Positions 1-6,917 of a stretch of DNA of 8,256 nt are shown piece after piece (the first letter of the stretch is position 1; the number at the start of each line of letters is the position of its first letter). Under the pieces are notes generated by a model. It ran no database searches. It had not been told where the DNA came from and was given only the letters and a program-made list of their open reading frames with translations. The position numbers were made by a program, and so were the translations under genes. The DNA is from CAYWTX01 sp964461295 (lineage in GTDB: Bacteria > Planctomycetota > Phycisphaerae > SM23-33): assembly GCA_964461295.1 (NCBI GenBank), contig CAYWTX010000403.1, positions 1-8,256 of the forward strand, given 5' to 3'.

Positions 1-386
1 TGATCGCGCCCCTCGGTGACGAAGCTGCCGAGATGCCGCCCGATCCGCCGCTGCAGTTCCACCAGCACCGCCCGCACCGACTGCGCCGTCGCGACGCGGC
101 TGGCGTTCTGCGACACCGCTTCCGAGCGGATCTCGGCCGTCACGTCCTGGCCGTCCAGCAGTACAACAAGGCGCTCGCCGTCGGGCACGAGGGCGATGTC
201 GGCCGAGGCGGCGATGTTGGCCAGTGCGGCCTCGTCGCCAAGATCGACGCCCAGCCGCAGGGCTTTGAGCGTGACGGCGCGGTAGGTCGCGCCGGTGTCG
301 AGGAACGCGATGCCCATCGCCTTGGCCAGTTGCCTGGCGGCGGTGCTCTTGCCGCTTCCCGCGGGACCGTCGATGGTGACTACCAT
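1..386 (-). CDS. cmk: Cytidylate kinase, N-terminal part (C-terminus lies beyond the window start)
   Basis: The gene phosphorylates CMP and dCMP with ATP in the cytoplasm, feeding the pyrimidine nucleotide pool. The 128 visible residues begin MVVTIDGPAGSGKST, with the Walker A P-loop GPAGSGKST at residues 7-15. LDTGATYRAVT follows at 29-39, the family's substrate-binding LDTGAMYRA block. GQDVTAEIRSEAVSQNAS matches the CMP-specific insert region, and the segment ends in VTEGRD, the conserved EGRD motif just before the window edge. About 90-100 residues of the usual ~220 are missing because the window ends, not because of damage. The ATG at 386-384 has no Shine-Dalgarno sequence. A TAAGCT hexamer ends 7 nt upstream, suggesting a leaderless message. 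The gene lies downstream of rsmH on the same strand with a 157-bp gap. The family call is very secure. Confidence 0.95.
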   Translation of the reverse strand, partial: MVVTIDGPAGSGKSTAARQLAKAMGIAFLDTGATYRAVTLKALRLGVDLGDEAALANIAASADIALVPDGERLVVLLDGQDVTAEIRSEAVSQNASRVATAQSVRAVLVELQRRIGRHLGSFVTEGRD

Positions 387-393
387 GGGTGGA

Positions 394-422
394 AGCTTAC
401 CGCACCGCGGGGCGTTGTTCCA
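394..422 (-). promoter_or_regulatory. Candidate leaderless promoter of cmk
   Basis: Read on the minus strand, TGGAAC (422-417), a 17-bp spacer and TAAGCT (399-394) are followed by 7 nt and the cmk ATG. The -35 matches TTGACA at only 3 of 6 positions. The -10 fits TANNNT. There is no purine-rich ribosome-binding site in the 7 nt (TCCACCC). The exact 7-nt spacing also appears upstream of rsmH, the PL22-like gene and the open frame at 7974, which raises confidence above that of the hexamers alone. Confidence 0.5.
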
Positions 423-489
423 GATGGGGACAAATGCGAAATGCCGATGGGCCAGAGCTTGGGCACCCGCGCGGTCGTCGCTGCTCCAA

Positions 490-513
490 GCCCCGGCCCG
501 GCGTGGCCGGGGC
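490..513 (-). terminator. GC-rich hairpin downstream of rsmH
   Basis: A perfect 9-bp inverted repeat, GCCCCGGCC and GGCCGGGGC with a 6-nt loop, sits 30 bp past the rsmH stop codon and before the cmk promoter. Its position suits transcription termination or 3'-end protection of rsmH mRNA. There is no T-run after it on the minus strand, so it is not a canonical intrinsic terminator. It could be just a stable intergenic stem. Confidence 0.3.
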
Positions 514-543
514 ATCCGGATCCCTACGCGCCGACGCCGGCGA

Positions 544-1635
544 TCATCCGCTCGCCCTGCGCGCCCAGCGGAACTTCGCCGCCCGGCTGCGGGGGTTGGA
601 CGCCGTCTCGGCGGGCGAGGGGCGGAGGGGTTCGTCGGCCGCGGCTTCGTACGTGCCGTCGCGCGCGCCGTCGCGGAAGGCGTGCTTGATCAGCCGGTCC
701 TCGCCGCTGTGGAACGTCAGGATGCCGATCCGCCCGAGCGGCCGCAGGCACCACGGCGCCAGGCGCAGCAGCGCCTTCAGGCTGCCCAGTTCGTCGTTGA
801 CCAGGATCCGCAGCGCCTGGAACGTCTTGGCGGCCGGGTGGGTGGCCGAGGCGTCGTCGGCCTTAAGGCGCTTCCAGTCGCGGTGTGTAAGGCCCCGGGC
901 ATCGAGCACGGCCTGGACCAGGTCGAGCGTCGTCGTGATCGGTCGCTGGCGCCGGCGCCGCACGATGGCCGCGGCGATTACGGCGGCTTCCTCCTCGTCG
1001 GCCAGGTCGGTCAGCGCGGCGGACAGGTCGGCCTCGTCGATGCCGGCAAGCAGGTCGGCGGCCGAGCGGGTGATGCGGCTGTCCATCCGCATGTCGAGCG
1101 GGCCGTCGTGCTTGTAGCTGAACCCGCGCGCGGGGTCGTCCAGTTGCATGCTGGAGACGCCCAGGTCGGCAAAGACGACGTCGAAGCCCTCCACGCCCTC
1201 CCGTGCCATCGCCTTGGCGATCCCGGCGAAGTTCATCCGGTGCGGCAAAAGGGTTGCCCCCAGTTCCAGCGCAGCCAGTCGCTGCCGCGTCCGCTCGAGT
1301 TGCTCGCCGTCGACGTCGAAGCCGACCAACCGCCCGTCGGGCGCGATGCGGCGCAGCAGCGATTCGGCATGCCCGCCGTAGCCCAACGTGCAGTCGGCGA
1401 CGGTCTGGCCCGGGCGCGGGTCGAGATGCTCGATGACCTCGGCGACCATGATGGGCACGTGCGTCCCGGCCGGGGTGCGCCCCTGTGCGCGGATGTGCTC
1501 GCGCATGTCGGGGAACGCGAGCGGATCGAGTTCCTTGTAGCGTTCGTCGAACCGCTTGGGGTGCGTGCCGGAGTACCGGCGGCGCCGGCGGTGGGACGAT
1601 GGCGAGTCATCGGCGTTGGCAGGCGTCCGCGGCAT
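544..1635 (-). CDS. rsmH: 16S rRNA (cytosine(1402)-N4)-methyltransferase
   Basis: This 363-residue enzyme (also called MraW) uses S-adenosylmethionine to methylate N4 of C1402 in the decoding centre of 16S rRNA. The SAM-binding motif I DCTLGYGGHA is at 81-90 and FDVD at 106-109. The family block FADLGVSSMQLDDPARGFSY spans 155-174, followed by GPLDMRMD at 178-185. HPAAKTFQALRILVNDEL is at 266-283, ILTFHSGEDRLIK at 305-317 and the terminal SNPRSRAAKFRWAR at 346-359. The catalytic fold starts near THVPIMVAEV (58-67). The preceding ~57 residues are a basic extension including five consecutive arginines and GTHPKRFDERYKEL, which I associate with planctomycete RsmH. This supports the ATG at 1635, as does the TATAAT 7 nt upstream. 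The gene is next to cmk rather than in a visible dcw (mraZ-ftsI-mur) cluster. Confidence 0.97.
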   Translation of the reverse strand: MPRTPANADDSPSSHRRRRRYSGTHPKRFDERYKELDPLAFPDMREHIRAQGRTPAGTHVPIMVAEVIEHLDPRPGQTVADCTLGYGGHAESLLRRIAPDGRLVGFDVDGEQLERTRQRLAALELGATLLPHRMNFAGIAKAMAREGVEGFDVVFADLGVSSMQLDDPARGFSYKHDGPLDMRMDSRITRSAADLLAGIDEADLSAALTDLADEEEAAVIAAAIVRRRRQRPITTTLDLVQAVLDARGLTHRDWKRLKADDASATHPAAKTFQALRILVNDELGSLKALLRLAPWCLRPLGRIGILTFHSGEDRLIKHAFRDGARDGTYEAAADEPLRPSPAETASNPRSRAAKFRWARRASG

Positions 1636-1642
1636 TGGGTCG

Positions 1643-1671
1643 ATTATACCGCCTCGGGGCAGTTGGTGTTG
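1643..1671 (-). promoter_or_regulatory. Candidate leaderless promoter of rsmH
   Basis: On the minus strand a perfect TATAAT lies at 1648-1643. It is followed by 7 nt (CGACCCA) and the rsmH ATG, with no Shine-Dalgarno sequence. The hexamer 17 bp upstream, CAACAC (1671-1666), is a poor -35, so the -10 carries the evidence. The predicted transcription start falls at or next to the A of ATG. The site lies in the 125-bp divergent intergenic region shared with the HzsA-like gene. Confidence 0.6.
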
Positions 1672-1746
1672 CCGCAGTACCCCGCCTGTCCCGATGTGTT
1701 CCAGATAGTGCCTGGATTCCGTGATGGGCTGGATGCGGGAAGCTTC

Positions 1747-1753
1747 GAAGGAG
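1747..1753 (+). promoter_or_regulatory. Strong Shine-Dalgarno of the HzsA-like gene
   Basis: GAAGGAG ends 7 nt before the ATG at 1761 and fixes the start of the 937-residue protein. It contrasts with the divergent rsmH gene, which has a -10 box instead of a ribosome-binding site at the equivalent place. Confidence 0.75.
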
Positions 1754-1760
1754 CGATACG

Positions 1761-4574
1761 ATGCGGCGACTGCTTATGATGATGGCGCTGGCGGCGGGAG
1801 TGTTGCTTGCTCCATGGGCGGCGATGGCCCAGGACGCGATTGACCGCCTCGTCAACGACCTGCTCAAGGACAAGCCCATGCCCAAGGTCGCGCCGCCCAC
1901 CATGCCGGGCAAGGCGCCCGTCCCCGCCGCCAAGCCGCGTCGCGGCGGCGCCAGCATCGAGTCGGCCGACGCGCCCAAGGACTGCACCGTCGAAAGCGAT
2001 TGGCGGTACTGGGACCGCGCCGAAATCGCCAAGGGGTACGACGTGGCCGCCAGGAAGGCCCTGGACCTCGCGCATCGCACGGCCGCGATGGTCGCGCGGG
2101 CCGACGCCAGGAGTGTGGCGCCCTTCGGCGCCGACCTGGCCTCACTGGAGAAGAAGATCGCCGCCGCGGCGGACGGCGCCGACTGGCAGGCGATCTACCT
2201 CGAGGCCCGCAAGCTGCGCCGCCGCATCCTGCTGGCCCACCCGCTGCTGGGGCAGTTCAACGACATCATCGTCACCAAGGTCGGCCCGCCCGGCTACAGC
2301 CACATGTGCGACCAGTATCTCGGCCGCCACAGCGTGGCCGGGCCGGGGCTGACGGTCGTCGAGAACTGGCGCGGCGACCGCCCGGCCGCGCGCGCGATGC
2401 TGCCCGAGGGCAAGCTGCCTCCCGGCGCGGTGCACCATCCGGAGCTGTCGTACGACGCCAAGCGCGTCGTGTTCGGCTTCTGCCCGCACACCGAAGAGGA
2501 CCGTGCCAAGCGATGGTTCTACCTGTACGAAGCCGCCGTCGACGGCTCCTTCGTCCGCCAGCTCACCGGCGTGCCCGGCCGCGACAAGCTTCAAGGCCAG
2601 GACGGCCGCACGACCGTGTACATCGAGGATTGGGATCCGGTGTACCTGCCCGATGGCGACATCCTGTTCCTCTCGACGCGGAACCAGGGGTTTGGGCGCT
2701 GCCACGGCGGACGCTACACCCCCAGCTACGTGCTCTACCGCTGCGACAGGGACGGCAACAACATCCGGCGCATCTCATGGGGCGAGGCGAATGAATGGGA
2801 CCCCAGTGTGCTCAATGACGGCACGGTCGTCTTCAGCCGATGGGACTACATCAACCGCCACGACTGCCTGTTCCAGAGCCTGTGGACCACCCACCCGGAC
2901 GGCACGGCGACCGCACACTACTACGGAAACAACACGCCGGTGCCGAACATGATCCTCGAGGCTCGGGCGATCCCCGGCAGCCACAAGATCGTCTCCACGG
3001 CTGGGGCCCACCACTCCTTCACCAACGGCAAGCTGATGGTCATCGACAACCGCAAGGGGCTGGACGGCTTTGAGCCGATCACCGACCTGACGCCGGAGGC
3101 GGGGTACCCCGAAGAGCGTCCGTGGAACCCGACCAACGGCGGCACCATGGTGTGTTCGTGGGCGACCCCCTGGGCGTTGAGCGAGGAACTGCACCTGGCG
3201 TCGTTCTCGCCCTACCCCCTGGCGGGGCAAGGGCGCGTGCAGCGGCGGGAGGCGTTCGGCCTGTACCTGCTGGACACGCTGGGCGGGCGAGAACTGATCC
3301 ACCGCGATCCGAACATCTCCACGTTCAGCCCCATGCCGCTGGCGCCCCGCCCGTGCCCGCCGGTGCTCGCCTCGGCGCTGCCGCCCAACGCCGGGCCGGA
3401 GGGAACCTTCTTCGTGCAGAACGTCTACCGCACCGGCCGCGGCGAGATCCCGCCCGGCTCGGCGAAGTTCCTCCGCGTCGTCGGCATCAACGAGCAGCCG
3501 ACGGCCGGGGCCGCCTCACGCGGCAAGGCCGCCAACGAGATCGTCAAATGGGTGATCGGCACGGTGCCCATCGAGCCGGACGGGTCGGTGGCGTTCCAGG
3601 CTCCGGCCAACAAGACGTTGCTGTTCCAGGCGCTGGACGCCAACCACATGTCGCTGTTCTCGATGCGCAGCCAGGTCTACCTCCAGCCGGGCGAGAAGAT
3701 GAGTTGCGTCGGGTGCCACGAGCCCGACGCCACCAACGCCTCGCCGCGGGCGACGCACGCATTTGCCGTGCGGAAGATCACCCCGCCGCCCGGGCCGGCG
3801 CAGAACGACGGGTTCAGCTTTGCCAAGACCGTTCAGCCGGTGCTCGACCGCTACTGCATCGGCTGCCATGGCCTGGAGGACGGCGCGGCGCCCGCCGGCG
3901 CCGTCGGCGCGGCCAAGGGCAAGGCGATTGCCGACTTGAGGGGGAAGGCGGCCGCGGGCGCCGCGAGTCCCGGCAGGACCGGCCTGAACCTGATGGGCGA
4001 CGTACGCGGCGGATTCAGCAGCGGGTTCGAGGGGCTCACCAGGGGCGGGCTGGTGCGCATCGCCCCACGCAACGGCGAGACGCACTACAGCAAGCCGATG
4101 GACGGCCTGGACTACGGGGCGCGTCAGGGCAAGCTGGCCGGGTTGTTGCTGGCCGGGCATCCCGACGCCGCCGGCAAGCAGCGAGTGAAGCTTGACTCCG
4201 CCAGCATCCAGCGGCTCATGCAGTGGATGGACCTCAACGCCCAGTACACGGGCGACTATACGGGCAGGGATCGCCCGGAGAAGGCAGCCCACAAGCCGGA
4301 GGCCGAGACCGCCTTGCGAGACCACGTTCGCACATCCTGCGACAAGTGCCACGCGGGCATGTCCGCCCAGCCGTACTGGGCCCTGGTGAACAAGGCGAAC
4401 GCGGGCGAAAGCCGCGTGCTGCTGGCGCCGCTGGCCGAGCAGGCCGGCGGCTGGGGCCAGTGCCAGGCTCAATGGAAATCCGCCGACGAGAAAGCGTGGC
4501 GCGATCTGCGGGCGAAGGTGCTCGCGGCCGCGGCCGTCGCCGCCGCCGAACCCGCCGCCGTGGCGAGGAAGTGA
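1761..4574 (+). CDS. Secreted multihaem HzsA-like protein (hydrazine synthase alpha-subunit family)
   Basis: This 937-residue protein looks exported: MRRLLMMMALAAGVLLAPWA is a basic then hydrophobic signal peptide with likely cleavage after AMA at about residue 23. An alpha-helical stretch (80-165) precedes beta-propeller-like repeats from about 220 to 530, with WD40/PD40-type blades such as DPVYLPDGDILFLS (292-305), EWDPSVLNDGTVVFS (345-359) and HKIVSTAGAHHSF. The middle part, TVPIEPDGSVAFQAPANKTL at 601-620, leads into CVGCH (649-653). CIGCH (699-703) and CDKCH (860-864) follow, giving three c-type haem motifs, hence a periplasmic electron-transfer or redox role. The arrangement of propeller, middle domain and haem tail resembles hydrazine synthase alpha (about 800 residues). 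HzsB and HzsC are absent here, and such homologues are common in non-anammox planctomycetes, so the substrate is unknown. The C-terminus is alanine-rich. The strong Shine-Dalgarno sequence supports this start. Confidence 0.85.
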   Translation: MRRLLMMMALAAGVLLAPWAAMAQDAIDRLVNDLLKDKPMPKVAPPTMPGKAPVPAAKPRRGGASIESADAPKDCTVESDWRYWDRAEIAKGYDVAARKALDLAHRTAAMVARADARSVAPFGADLASLEKKIAAAADGADWQAIYLEARKLRRRILLAHPLLGQFNDIIVTKVGPPGYSHMCDQYLGRHSVAGPGLTVVENWRGDRPAARAMLPEGKLPPGAVHHPELSYDAKRVVFGFCPHTEEDRAKRWFYLYEAAVDGSFVRQLTGVPGRDKLQGQDGRTTVYIEDWDPVYLPDGDILFLSTRNQGFGRCHGGRYTPSYVLYRCDRDGNNIRRISWGEANEWDPSVLNDGTVVFSRWDYINRHDCLFQSLWTTHPDGTATAHYYGNNTPVPNMILEARAIPGSHKIVSTAGAHHSFTNGKLMVIDNRKGLDGFEPITDLTPEAGYPEERPWNPTNGGTMVCSWATPWALSEELHLASFSPYPLAGQGRVQRREAFGLYLLDTLGGRELIHRDPNISTFSPMPLAPRPCPPVLASALPPNAGPEGTFFVQNVYRTGRGEIPPGSAKFLRVVGINEQPTAGAASRGKAANEIVKWVIGTVPIEPDGSVAFQAPANKTLLFQALDANHMSLFSMRSQVYLQPGEKMSCVGCHEPDATNASPRATHAFAVRKITPPPGPAQNDGFSFAKTVQPVLDRYCIGCHGLEDGAAPAGAVGAAKGKAIADLRGKAAAGAASPGRTGLNLMGDVRGGFSSGFEGLTRGGLVRIAPRNGETHYSKPMDGLDYGARQGKLAGLLLAGHPDAAGKQRVKLDSASIQRLMQWMDLNAQYTGDYTGRDRPEKAAHKPEAETALRDHVRTSCDKCHAGMSAQPYWALVNKANAGESRVLLAPLAEQAGGWGQCQAQWKSADEKAWRDLRAKVLAAAAVAAAEPAAVARK

Positions 4575-4608
4575 ACGGGCGAGCGTGGCTCCTGCCGACG
4601 GGATTCCG

Positions 4609-4637
4609 TTGACCTGCATCGGCTGCGGGACTAGCTT
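4609..4637 (+). promoter_or_regulatory. Candidate leaderless promoter of the PL22-like gene
   Basis: TTGACC (4609-4614), a 17-bp spacer and TAGCTT (4632-4637) are followed by 7 nt (GTCCTCC) and the ATG at 4645. The -35 matches 5 of 6 consensus bases. The -10 is weak but fits TANNNT. No Shine-Dalgarno sequence precedes the ATG. If active, this gene and its downstream partner are transcribed independently of the HzsA-like gene, whose stop codon is 70 bp before the ATG. Confidence 0.5.
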
Positions 4638-4644
4638 GTCCTCC

Positions 4645-5805
4645 ATGTTCGACCTTGCCAGACATCCGTACTTCGTCCGTTGGGTCGATCCCCGTTCCGG
4701 CGTCGAAAGCTTCATCCTTGACCGGCGAGTCGCGCCGTTCCAGAAGGGGCTGTACTTCGCCACGCCCAGCACCTCCGCCGACGGGCGATGGCTATGGTTC
4801 CGGGCGCAGTGGCCCCCCGCCCGGTGCGGGTGCCTCGCGGCCGTGTGCCTCGACCCCGACCAGCCGCGCATCGAGCTTCTGCCGGCGACGACGGGCGGAG
4901 GCAACCCGCTCGTGCTGCCGGAGGGCGACGCGGCGTACGTGCCGATCGAGGACGGCGTCTATCGCGTGAGCGTCGGCGGCGAGGTCACGCCGGTGCTTCG
5001 CCTGCCGGCCGAACTGGTTGCCAACCGCCGGCTGAACACGCTGGTGGTGGACCTGACGCTTTCGGCCGACGGGAAGTACTTCGTGCTGGACACGCACATC
5101 GGCAACCGGTGGGTGGTGTGCCTGGGCGAGCCGGCGACGGGGAAGGTCACGGCGCTGAGGTCGTTCTTCCGCTGCTACCACCATGCGGTGTTCTCGCCCA
5201 CCGACCCCGAGCTGTTCATGATCTGCCAAGGCCCCTGGCACGACGAGGTCAGCGGCGAGAAGGGGAACATCGACATCCGCATGTGGCTGATGGACACCCG
5301 AGGCACGCGATTCGAGCCGCTGCACGGAGATCTGTGGTTCAGCCACAACTGCATGAGTTGCCACGAGTGCTGGACCGCCGACGGCAAGATCCAGTGGGTG
5401 GACTACAACGACGGCATCCACGAGACGGACGTGTACCTCTCGCCTCGCCGCCGCGAACTCATCTGGCCGCACGGCGACCTATGCCACGCTCAGTGCGACC
5501 GCTCGATGCGGTACCTGGTGGCCGACGAGAACCCGTACAGGCGATCCAAGGAGCGGCCGTGCCGCGTGCTGGCGATGGACCGCCGGACCGGGCGCGAGAC
5601 GGTGATCTGTTCGGACGCGGGCCTGCCGCAGATCGCGGACGCAAGCGATTGGCGGAGCTACCACCTCGACCCGCACCCGCACTTCTCGCCCGACGGCAAG
5701 GCCATCACGTATACGACGTGCGCGCGGGGAATGGTGGACGTGGCGGTGACGCCGTGGGATGATGGATCGGCGAACCGGTTGACCGGTGGGCTGGCGAATC
5801 GGTGA
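4645..5805 (+). CDS. Oligogalacturonate lyase-like (PL22 family) beta-propeller protein
   Basis: The 386-residue product is close to the ~388 residues of classical oligogalacturonate lyase, which beta-eliminates unsaturated digalacturonides in the cytoplasm using Mn2+. Repeated propeller-like blades are visible: TSADGRWLWFRAQ (43-55), LSADGKYFVLDTH (139-151), FSPTDPELFMICQGPWHD (183-200), TADGKIQWVDY (244-254) and the C-terminal DPHPHFSPDGKAITYT (342-357). The ICQGPWH and HPHFSPDGK blocks resemble the corresponding PL22 blocks. The Mn-binding histidines of that family lie in HPH-type contexts, but I could not confirm every ligand. Activity on pectin fragments is therefore uncertain. The start at 4645 was chosen over an upstream GTG at 4585 because the family-like sequence begins MFDLARHPYFVRW and a -10 box sits 7 nt upstream. 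There is no signal peptide. Oddly, CMSCH at 236-240 matches the haem motif CXXCH. Confidence 0.72.
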   Translation: MFDLARHPYFVRWVDPRSGVESFILDRRVAPFQKGLYFATPSTSADGRWLWFRAQWPPARCGCLAAVCLDPDQPRIELLPATTGGGNPLVLPEGDAAYVPIEDGVYRVSVGGEVTPVLRLPAELVANRRLNTLVVDLTLSADGKYFVLDTHIGNRWVVCLGEPATGKVTALRSFFRCYHHAVFSPTDPELFMICQGPWHDEVSGEKGNIDIRMWLMDTRGTRFEPLHGDLWFSHNCMSCHECWTADGKIQWVDYNDGIHETDVYLSPRRRELIWPHGDLCHAQCDRSMRYLVADENPYRRSKERPCRVLAMDRRTGRETVICSDAGLPQIADASDWRSYHLDPHPHFSPDGKAITYTTCARGMVDVAVTPWDDGSANRLTGGLANR

Positions 5806-5815
5806 AATGGAGAAA
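5760..5815 (+). repeat. Degenerate 8-bp tandem array spanning a gene junction
   Basis: Seven consecutive octamers read TGATGGAT, CGGCGAAC, CGGTTGAC, CGGTGGGC, TGGCGAAT, CGGTGAAA and TGGAGAAA, with consensus near YGGYGAAY. The array covers the last codons of the PL22-like gene (encoding ANRLTGGLANR), its stop codon at 5803-5805 and the Shine-Dalgarno sequence of the next gene. The period was read by eye and the units are imperfect. Confidence 0.55.
5809..5812 (+). promoter_or_regulatory. Shine-Dalgarno deciding the ATG at 5820
   Basis: GGAG ends 7 nt before the ATG at 5820. An in-frame GTG at 5802 overlaps the upstream stop codon, but the Shine-Dalgarno lies inside that longer frame and the signal peptide begins naturally at 5820. 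The downstream ATG is therefore preferred. Confidence 0.65.
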
Positions 5816-5819
5816 CGCC

Positions 5820-6875
5820 ATGAGGCATTGCTGCGCACCTGCCCTGGTAGTGCTCTTGAGCGCCCTGGCTGCCGCCGCCGCGACGCCGGGCGCGGTGCCC
5901 GCATCGGCTCCCGCCAAGGGAGCCGAACTCCACCAGCAGATCACCCAGGCCTACATGATGGGGGAGTGGGCCAGCCTCGACAAGTTGCTGAGATCGGCCA
6001 CGGGGCTCTCGACCGAGCAACTGGCCGACGTGAAGTACGTCCGCGAGGCCGTGGCGGAGTGCCGCCCGGTGTGGTGGAACGCGTGCAAGGCCGCCAAGGG
6101 CAAGGTGCTGATCCATCCGTCGATCTGGGGCAAGCAGTTCTCGGCGATCTACGACCCGGCCGGCAAGGGCGGCATGCAGATGCAGACCGGGCCGCAGGGC
6201 ACGACGCTGACGATTTCGTGGGCGCAACGCGACATGGACAGCGGCGACGTGGGGTTGTACGGATACACCAGGGGCGACGTGAACTGCATCGAGGTGTGGG
6301 GGCACCTGGCCAACGCACAGATCTGGCCGACGATCCCGCTGCCGACGCTGGCGGCGATGTCGGACGACGACAAGGCGCAGATGCAGAAGTACATGGGCGC
6401 GCGGGGCGAGATGGCGATGCTGTACTACGGCACGCCGCCGGCGCGCCGGTACGCTCTGCACATCTCCATGGCCGCGTTCTACTACGACAAGTGGGGCAAG
6501 GACGCTTTGGCGGGCGTGCGGCGGGCGGTCTGCTCGGGCGTCATGCAGGAGATCGTGAATGCCCCCGCGAAGTTCCCCAGCATCAAGCTGCCCGCCAAAC
6601 TCGACGGCGAGCATCCCGAAACGGCGCTCGGCCAGCACTTGAAGATGGCGTTCAAACGTACAGACGGATGGACGATCCGCGAGGATCGCTCGATTCGGCT
6701 TGCGGTGAGGGCGATGGCGGCGATCCCCGCCAATGACAAGCCGATGTGGACCACGCAGAAGTTCACGCTGGGCGACGGGCTCGTGTACCACCTGGACGCC
6801 GATCAGGACGACAGGAGCTTCCGCCCGAAGCGCGACGCGTGGTTCAAGGAGAAGTTCGGCAAGGCGGGGAAATAG
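5820..6875 (+). CDS. Secreted protein of unknown function
   Basis: I do not recognise a family for this 351-residue protein. The N-terminus MRHCCAPALVVLLSALAAAA is a Sec-type signal peptide, probably cleaved in the alanine run around residues 20-30. The start lacks a lipobox. The mature part has no transmembrane stretch or CXXCH motif. It is rich in aromatic and tryptophan residues: WWNACK (85-90), SIWGKQFSAIYDPAGKG (101-117), TISWAQRDMDSGDVGLYGYT (131-150), CIEVWGHLANAQIWPTIPLP (156-175) and ALHISMAAFYYDKWGK (212-227). Four cysteines of the mature chain (81, 89, 156, 238) could form disulphides. It starts 14 bp after the PL22-like stop, so the two are probably co-transcribed. The export signal makes it an extracytoplasmic partner of a cytoplasmic gene product. 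Codon choice and GC content resemble the upstream genes, so this is a real gene. Confidence 0.8.
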   Translation: MRHCCAPALVVLLSALAAAAATPGAVPASAPAKGAELHQQITQAYMMGEWASLDKLLRSATGLSTEQLADVKYVREAVAECRPVWWNACKAAKGKVLIHPSIWGKQFSAIYDPAGKGGMQMQTGPQGTTLTISWAQRDMDSGDVGLYGYTRGDVNCIEVWGHLANAQIWPTIPLPTLAAMSDDDKAQMQKYMGARGEMAMLYYGTPPARRYALHISMAAFYYDKWGKDALAGVRRAVCSGVMQEIVNAPAKFPSIKLPAKLDGEHPETALGQHLKMAFKRTDGWTIREDRSIRLAVRAMAAIPANDKPMWTTQKFTLGDGLVYHLDADQDDRSFRPKRDAWFKEKFGKAGK

Positions 6876-6917
6876 GCAATGGGGAACGGCGAACGTCGAA
6901 CGCCGAACTTCGGAGTC
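6876..6917 (+). repeat. Degenerate 7-bp tandem array immediately after a stop codon
   Basis: Directly after the TAG at 6873-6875 the sequence divides into heptamers GCAATGG, GGAACGG, CGAACGT, CGAACGC, CGAACTT and CGGAGTC, with consensus near CGAACGN. The two core units differ only in their last base. It is intergenic. Similar heptad arrays of the GAATGTC type occur in intergenic DNA of several large-genome bacteria, in my recollection, including planctomycetes. Confidence 0.6.

Noticed and set aside
295..1779. Very long plus-strand open frame (about 494 codons) opposite cmk and rsmH
   Set aside because: It is antisense to two firmly identified genes. Its product is low-complexity Arg/Gly/Ala sequence with no family resemblance, an expected by-product of very high GC.
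4585..4644. Upstream GTG start extending the PL22-like protein by 20 residues
   Set aside because: It lacks a ribosome-binding site and family-like sequence. The region instead contains a TTGACC-N17-TAGCTT promoter-like arrangement for the ATG at 4645.
3516..4904. Long minus-strand open frame (462 codons) opposite the HzsA-like and PL22-like genes
   Set aside because: The plus strand carries haem motifs and recognisable blades in the same region. The minus-strand translation lacks any recognisable family.
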